DNA of 14,128 nucleotides from JBOGOC01 sp050747525 (GTDB taxonomy: Bacteria; Acidobacteriota; Polarisedimenticolia; JACPZX01; DASXTC01), in NCBI GenBank assembly GCA_050747525.1, contig JBOGOC010000105.1, positions 1-14,128 on the forward strand, written 5' to 3'. Within the stretch, counting starts at the first letter, position 1. Each line of letters starts with the position of its first letter. A program made the translations under genes and the position numbers. This document shows positions 10,642 to 14,128 of the stretch, in pieces. The notes below the pieces were generated by a model. The model worked only from the letters and a program-made list of their open reading frames with translations. It searched no databases and was not told the origin of the DNA.

Positions 10642-11052
10642 CCTCTCCGCCAGCAGGCCGGCCATCGCCTCGGACGTCCCCAGCAGTGGGCGCCGCGCGC
10701 CCGACCGGCACCGCTCCAGCATGAGGTCCAGGGGCGCGTCGAGCCAGATCATGACGCCGTGGCGCTGGATGTAGTCCCGGTTCTCCCATCGCGTCAGCGT
10801 GCCGCCCCCCGTGGCGATCACCACGTCTCTCATCGACCCGGTCTCGCGCAGCGCGGCCGCTTCGAGCCTGCGGAAGCCCGTCTCGCCGTCGGTCTCGAAG
10901 ATCTCCGCCACGCTCAGTCCCCGGCGGCGCTCGATCTCGGCGTCCAGATCCACGAAGCGGCAGCCCAGCTCACGCGCGAGGTGCTGACCCACGGAGGTCT
11001 TGCCCGATCCCATGAACCCGACCAGGTAAATGTTCTCCGCGGGGCGCGCCAT
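10537..11052 (-). CDS. aroK: Shikimate kinase
   Basis: AroK phosphorylates shikimate to shikimate 3-phosphate with ATP, step five of the chorismate pathway, in the cytoplasm. The 171-residue length is typical. Motifs in order are Walker A GFMGSGKTS (12-20), the shikimate-binding DLD (D35, D37), EIFETDGETGFRRLE (50-64) with the substrate arginine near R61, the GGG loop (82-84), the lid RRPLL (120-124) and the C-terminal R137-LPGY. The start ATG is ten bases after the stop of the ABC permease and has no clear Shine-Dalgarno, so translation probably relies on readthrough from the upstream gene. Being last in an ABC transporter operon is unusual, since aroK more often sits with aroB. The 3' end overlaps the converging secreted-protein gene by 105 bases. 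The assignment is firm. Confidence 0.95.
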   Translation of the reverse strand: MARPAENIYLVGFMGSGKTSVGQHLARELGCRFVDLDAEIERRRGLSVAEIFETDGETGFRRLEAAALRETGSMRDVVIATGGGTLTRWENRDYIQRHGVMIWLDAPLDLMLERCRSGARRPLLGTSEAMAGLLAERLPGYRSAVFRIDAGHRSSQEIASDIAAWLASRRS

Positions 11053-11062
11053 GCCGGAAATA

Positions 11063-11749
11063 CTAGCGCAACAGGAGCGCTTCCCTGTCGAGGCGACCGG
11101 TCACGCGCCACAGAAACAGGGCACCCCCCGCGACGGCGGCCAGCACGACCCCCAGCGCCGCGGAGTGAAGCCCGGCCCACCGGAGGAAGGCGATCAGGAG
11201 ATCCAGGGGGATGAGGGCCGCCAGCGGGAGGAGGGCGCGCACCATGAAGGCCGCAAGCGAGCCGCACCGGGTCAGCGCCACCAGCATCAGGCCGCAGACC
11301 ATCGTTCCCACGGCCACGTACGCCGCCACCATGAACGCGATCTCGAAGAGGATGTCTGCCGGATAGCCGCCCGCAGCGAGGCGGTATCCGAGCAGAGCGC
11401 CCGGTATCCCGATGACCAGGTTCACGGCCATCAGCGCCAGCATGGGCCAGGCGTGACCCAGGAGCAGCTCGCGGTCGGTCACCGGCGCCGCCAGGAGCGG
11501 CTCCATCTCGCGGCGCAGCTTGCGAGGAACGATCACCTCCGCGAACACGATGATCATCATGACCGACGGCAGCAGCGCCTGGACCGAGAGGGTCAGGCGC
11601 ATCGCGACCCAGGCGCTGCGCGTCCATCCGTCGATGAGGCCCTGCTGGAACGGCATGTAGGCGACCAGGTTCAGCATGGCGATCGGCAGGGTCCAGGTTC
11701 GGCCCACCACGCGCGCGATGTCCAGCGCGATCAGGAAGGAGAGCCTCAT
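11063..11749 (-). CDS. ABC-2 type transporter permease
   Basis: This 228-residue protein is a short integral membrane component with about six hydrophobic segments (near 8-30, 50-72, 96-118, 130-160, 165-185 and 195-215). Between the second and third lies RREMEPLLAAPVTDRELLLG (79-98). This is the amphipathic coupling segment found in ABC-2 permeases, where the pattern E-x-LL-x-x-P-V-x-x-x-E-LL-x-G is standard. The start ATG overlaps the ATPase stop as ATGA and has no good ribosome site of its own, so the two are probably translated together. It is expected to pair with the upstream ATPase in the inner membrane. Direction and substrate cannot be read from sequence. The family call is good; the subfamily is open. 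Confidence 0.85.
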   Translation of the reverse strand: MRLSFLIALDIARVVGRTWTLPIAMLNLVAYMPFQQGLIDGWTRSAWVAMRLTLSVQALLPSVMMIIVFAEVIVPRKLRREMEPLLAAPVTDRELLLGHAWPMLALMAVNLVIGIPGALLGYRLAAGGYPADILFEIAFMVAAYVAVGTMVCGLMLVALTRCGSLAAFMVRALLPLAALIPLDLLIAFLRWAGLHSAALGVVLAAVAGGALFLWRVTGRLDREALLLR

Positions 11750-12486
11750 GTGGCCGCCGCCTCGGCCTGGAGCGCCAGGTAGGCCTTCTCGAGGGACGAC
11801 GTGCCGGTGCAGCGGCGCAGATCCTCGGGGGCGCCGTGGGCCAGCGTGGCCCCCTGGCGCAGCACGTGGACCACGGCGCACAGATCCTCGGCTTCGTGCG
11901 GGTTGTGCGTCGCCAGGAGGATCGCGGCCCCCTCGGAGGCGAAGCGTTTCATCCGCGCCCGCAGCTCTGCCGCCGCCTCGATATCGAGCGCGGAGGTGGG
12001 CTCGTCCAGCAGCAGGACCGCCGGCCTGCCGATCAGCGCCCGGGCCAGGGAAACGCGCAGCCGCTCTCCGCGCGACAGCCGGGCACAGCGGCGCCGCATG
12101 GCGTCGCCCAGTCCCATCTCCCCCAGCAGGGCGCGGCTGCGATCCCGGGCTTCCTTCCACGCAAGGCCCCGCAGCGCGCCGTGAAGCGCCACGTGCCACT
12201 CGGGAGTGAGCCTGTCGGGCAGCCCCGGCTCCTCGGTGACCAGCCCCAGGCTCCGCCGCGCCGCCAGAGGATCGGCCCGGACGTCATGGCCATGGATCCT
12301 CGCGCTCCCGGCGTCCGCGCGCAGCAGGCCACTCAGGACACGGAACAGCGTCGTCTTTCCCGCTCCGTTGGGGCCCAGGAGCCCGGTGATCTCGCCGGCA
12401 CGAGCCGTCAGGCTCACCTCACGCAGCGCGGCCACCGCTCCATGCGGCTCCAGGAATGTGCGCGACAGGCCGAGAGCCTCGATCAC
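11746..12486 (-). CDS. ABC transporter ATP-binding protein (NatA/CcmA-like)
   Basis: This is the nucleotide-binding subunit of an ABC-2 type transporter, 246 residues from the chosen start. Walker A is GPNGAGKTT (38-46). The signature is LSRGE (137-141), a variant of LSGGQ. Walker B is VLLLDEPT (157-164) and the H-loop is H194. The Q-loop region reads LVTEEPGLPDRLT, with Glu in place of the usual Gln, as in many NatA-like proteins. I chose the GTG at 12486 because it overlaps the upstream stop as GTGA, has AGGAG ten bases before it, and puts the normal family N terminus (IEALGLSRTF) at residue 2. The frame stays open to 12612, but that part only shadows the upstream gene. The partners are the permease downstream and the GldG-like protein upstream. 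Confidence 0.92.
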   Translation of the reverse strand: MIEALGLSRTFLEPHGAVAALREVSLTARAGEITGLLGPNGAGKTTLFRVLSGLLRADAGSARIHGHDVRADPLAARRSLGLVTEEPGLPDRLTPEWHVALHGALRGLAWKEARDRSRALLGEMGLGDAMRRRCARLSRGERLRVSLARALIGRPAVLLLDEPTSALDIEAAAELRARMKRFASEGAAILLATHNPHEAEDLCAVVHVLRQGATLAHGAPEDLRRCTGTSSLEKAYLALQAEAAAT

Positions 12487-14128
12487 AGGCCGGCCGCTCC
12501 TGTCTGCACGGGCTCGAGCAGAAGATCGAGGGCCTCCGCCTGCGTCCGGTGAAGAGATGTCTGATACGGATCCGGCGTGGCATACACCCCGCCCAGCGCG
12601 CGATCGCTGCACAGGGCGCCGTCCAGCATCACGACCATGCGTCCCTTCCCCACGTCACGCCAGGCCAGCACGGCGCCCGAGGCGGTCACCTTCCGCCGGA
12701 TCCCTTTCCCAACCTCCACGGACAGGGCCGGAGCGAAGGGCGCCGGCTCTCCTGCCAGCGGGCGCAGAACCCGCTGTATCTCGAAGCCGAACGGTGCGGC
12801 CCAGCCGGCCGCCGCGGAGCCCGTCTCGAGAGTCGAGTCGACCAGCAGGAGCCGTCCCCCGCGCCGGAAGAAGGAGGCCAGAGCCTCGTGGCGCGCGCGC
12901 GTGAGCGGCTGCACCGGAAGGACCATGACCACGGCGTCGCGATGGAGCAGCGCCGACTCCAGGTCTCCGCTCGCCTCGGGCCACCGGCCGGTGCGGGCGG
13001 CGTTGATGAAGAAGGCGCTGAAGTCCTGCCAGCCGGGAGGGCGCCGGGTCATCACCGGGGGGAGGATGGGGAGATCGAAGCGGGAGACGCTGGTGTCGAA
13101 GGCGATGGTGCGCATCGCCCGCAGGGGCGGCCGCTCCTGGAACCCGGAGCGGCACCACGACGAGGTGGCGGCGGCGCAGGCCACCTGGATGCCGAGGCAG
13201 ATCCACAGGGCCGCGGCGCGCGTCGCGCCGGCAGGCACGCCGAGCGCGCACGCCGTGGCCAGCAGGGCGAGGGCCAGGCCGGCCAGCGCGAGCCGGACGG
13301 GGCCGGACCAGGCAGGCTCCGTCCTGTCCAGCCAGTCGATGGTGTTGCGCACCAGCTCCCTTCTGCCCGGCCATAGCATGGAGAAGTTGGAGAAGTTGGT
13401 GCTGTCGCTGAAAGCCGCCACCCGTCCCGCCCCGTGCACCAGCTCGGCCGCCTGGGTGAAGACCCCGAAGCGCTCCGAAGCCTGCAGGCGGATGTCGCCG
13501 AAGAAGTTGGTGTGGCCGTAGTCCACGTCCTCCGAGGCCAGGCGCCGCCCGAGCATGACGTGGCGAGCCCCCCAGGGCACGCGCAGGGAGCACGAGGTCT
13601 CGAACGGATAGACCCCGATGCCGCGCAACATCGGGTGGGGCCACAGACGGTCCGGCTCGAACCGATCTTCCGATTCGTGATCCAGCGGGAAGAGATCGTC
13701 GTACGCGAACGACAGGCCATACGGCGCGGCCACCCGGTTGAGGACCGCCGACATGCCGTAGAGATTGGTGTGATCTCCGATCAGCCACAGCCCGCCGCCG
13801 TTCCGGACGAACCTCTCGATGAGGCGCACCGTGTCCCGATCGTAGGGAGACGTAGGGGTCTTGATGACCAGCACGCTGGCGGACTGCAGATCCGCGGCGG
13901 TCAGAGGGGACCTGACCACGCGCGTCTGGTGGTGCAGCTCGATCCAGTCCTTCCACAGCGCGTAGTTGTAGAGACTGCGCTGGCCGTACAGGCGGGTGTC
14001 GAACGGGATGTCGGTCCACTCCCAGTTGCTGTGGCTCTCGTCGATGACCACCGTCCCGCCCCGCGCCGAACCCGCCGGATGCCATCCCGTGGCCGCGCCG
14101 GCCGCTGCCGCCGCGACCGCCAGAAGGG
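12483..14128 (-). CDS. GldG/DUF4350-like membrane protein of an ABC system, 5' end beyond window
   Basis: The frame is open to the right edge, so the protein is truncated at its N terminus; 547 residues are visible. The first are LLAVAAAAAGAA, hydrophobic and likely the end of a signal peptide or membrane anchor, so the GTG at 14051 is probably internal. Counting from that GTG: a first alpha/beta domain (about 1-245) begins VIDESHSNWEW, followed by a membrane hairpin (about 253-271 and 275-297) and a second alpha/beta domain (about 320-515). The two domains share a motif pair, FVRNGGGLWLIGD then AAPYG, and FFRRGGRLLLVDS then AAPFG. This fold type resembles the GATase-like domains of GldG and DUF4350 proteins that accompany ABC-2 transporters. 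The hairpin puts both domains on the same side, probably the periplasm. The stop overlaps the ATPase start as GTGA. The family name is tentative; the architecture is seen directly. Confidence 0.8.
   Translation of the reverse strand, partial: LLAVAAAAAGAATGWHPAGSARGGTVVIDESHSNWEWTDIPFDTRLYGQRSLYNYALWKDWIELHHQTRVVRSPLTAADLQSASVLVIKTPTSPYDRDTVRLIERFVRNGGGLWLIGDHTNLYGMSAVLNRVAAPYGLSFAYDDLFPLDHESEDRFEPDRLWPHPMLRGIGVYPFETSCSLRVPWGARHVMLGRRLASEDVDYGHTNFFGDIRLQASERFGVFTQAAELVHGAGRVAAFSDSTNFSNFSMLWPGRRELVRNTIDWLDRTEPAWSGPVRLALAGLALALLATACALGVPAGATRAAALWICLGIQVACAAATSSWCRSGFQERPPLRAMRTIAFDTSVSRFDLPILPPVMTRRPPGWQDFSAFFINAARTGRWPEASGDLESALLHRDAVVMVLPVQPLTRARHEALASFFRRGGRLLLVDSTLETGSAAAGWAAPFGFEIQRVLRPLAGEPAPFAPALSVEVGKGIRRKVTASGAVLAWRDVGKGRMVVMLDGALCSDRALGGVYATPDPYQTSLHRTQAEALDLLLEPVQTGAAGL

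Noticed and set aside
12487..12612. Longer ABC ATPase starting at 12612
   Set aside because: The added residues are low-complexity and overlap the upstream gene; the GTG at 12486 has a ribosome site and the normal family N terminus.
13381..13398. Tandem 9-base repeat GAGAAGTTG x2
   Set aside because: It lies inside the GldG-like coding frame and encodes NFSNFS; only two copies, likely chance or a minor coding duplication.

Overview
The window is a GC-rich bacterial segment with almost every gene on the minus strand. Codon use is uniformly GC-rich throughout, with no insertion sequence, tRNA, rRNA or CRISPR array that I can see. The gene order pilB-pilT-pilC-pilS-(receiver gene)-pilR resembles type IV pilus loci of Myxococcus/Geobacter-type bacteria and of some Acidobacteriota. 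A diderm bacterium from one of those lineages, or a related GC-rich candidate phylum, is therefore likely. The exact taxon cannot be fixed from this sequence.

Right-hand third (9031-14128). A minus-strand operon enters from beyond the right edge. It contains a membrane protein with two similar extracytoplasmic GldG/DUF4350-like domains (5' end outside the window), an ABC ATPase (GTGA overlap), an ABC-2 type permease (ATGA overlap) and shikimate kinase aroK. Converging on aroK from the other side is a plus-strand gene for a secreted, cysteine-rich, propeller-like protein of unknown function. Its last 34 codons lie antisense to the end of aroK.

Middle (8219-9030). A calcineurin-like metallophosphoesterase is transcribed divergently from the secreted protein gene, with 74 bases between the two starts. 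A 177-base non-coding stretch then separates the phosphoesterase from pilB. It holds a perfect inverted repeat overlapping a TTGACA box, the best candidate for the pilus operon promoter or operator.

Left-hand part (2-8041). This is a six-gene pilus operon. PilB (extension ATPase, with an N-terminal MshEN-like c-di-GMP-binding candidate domain), PilT (retraction ATPase) and PilC (inner-membrane platform) form the motor. PilS (six-helix sensor kinase with PAS) and PilR (sigma-54 activator) form the two-component system that normally controls pilin transcription. Between pilS and pilR, coupled to pilS by an ATGA overlap, lies a gene for a tandem receiver protein. Both of its receiver domains carry glutamate where the phospho-accepting aspartate should be. 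This is the most unusual element of the window and a candidate extra, phosphorylation-independent regulator of the PilS-PilR pathway. The pilin gene pilA is not in the window and would be expected just beyond the left edge.
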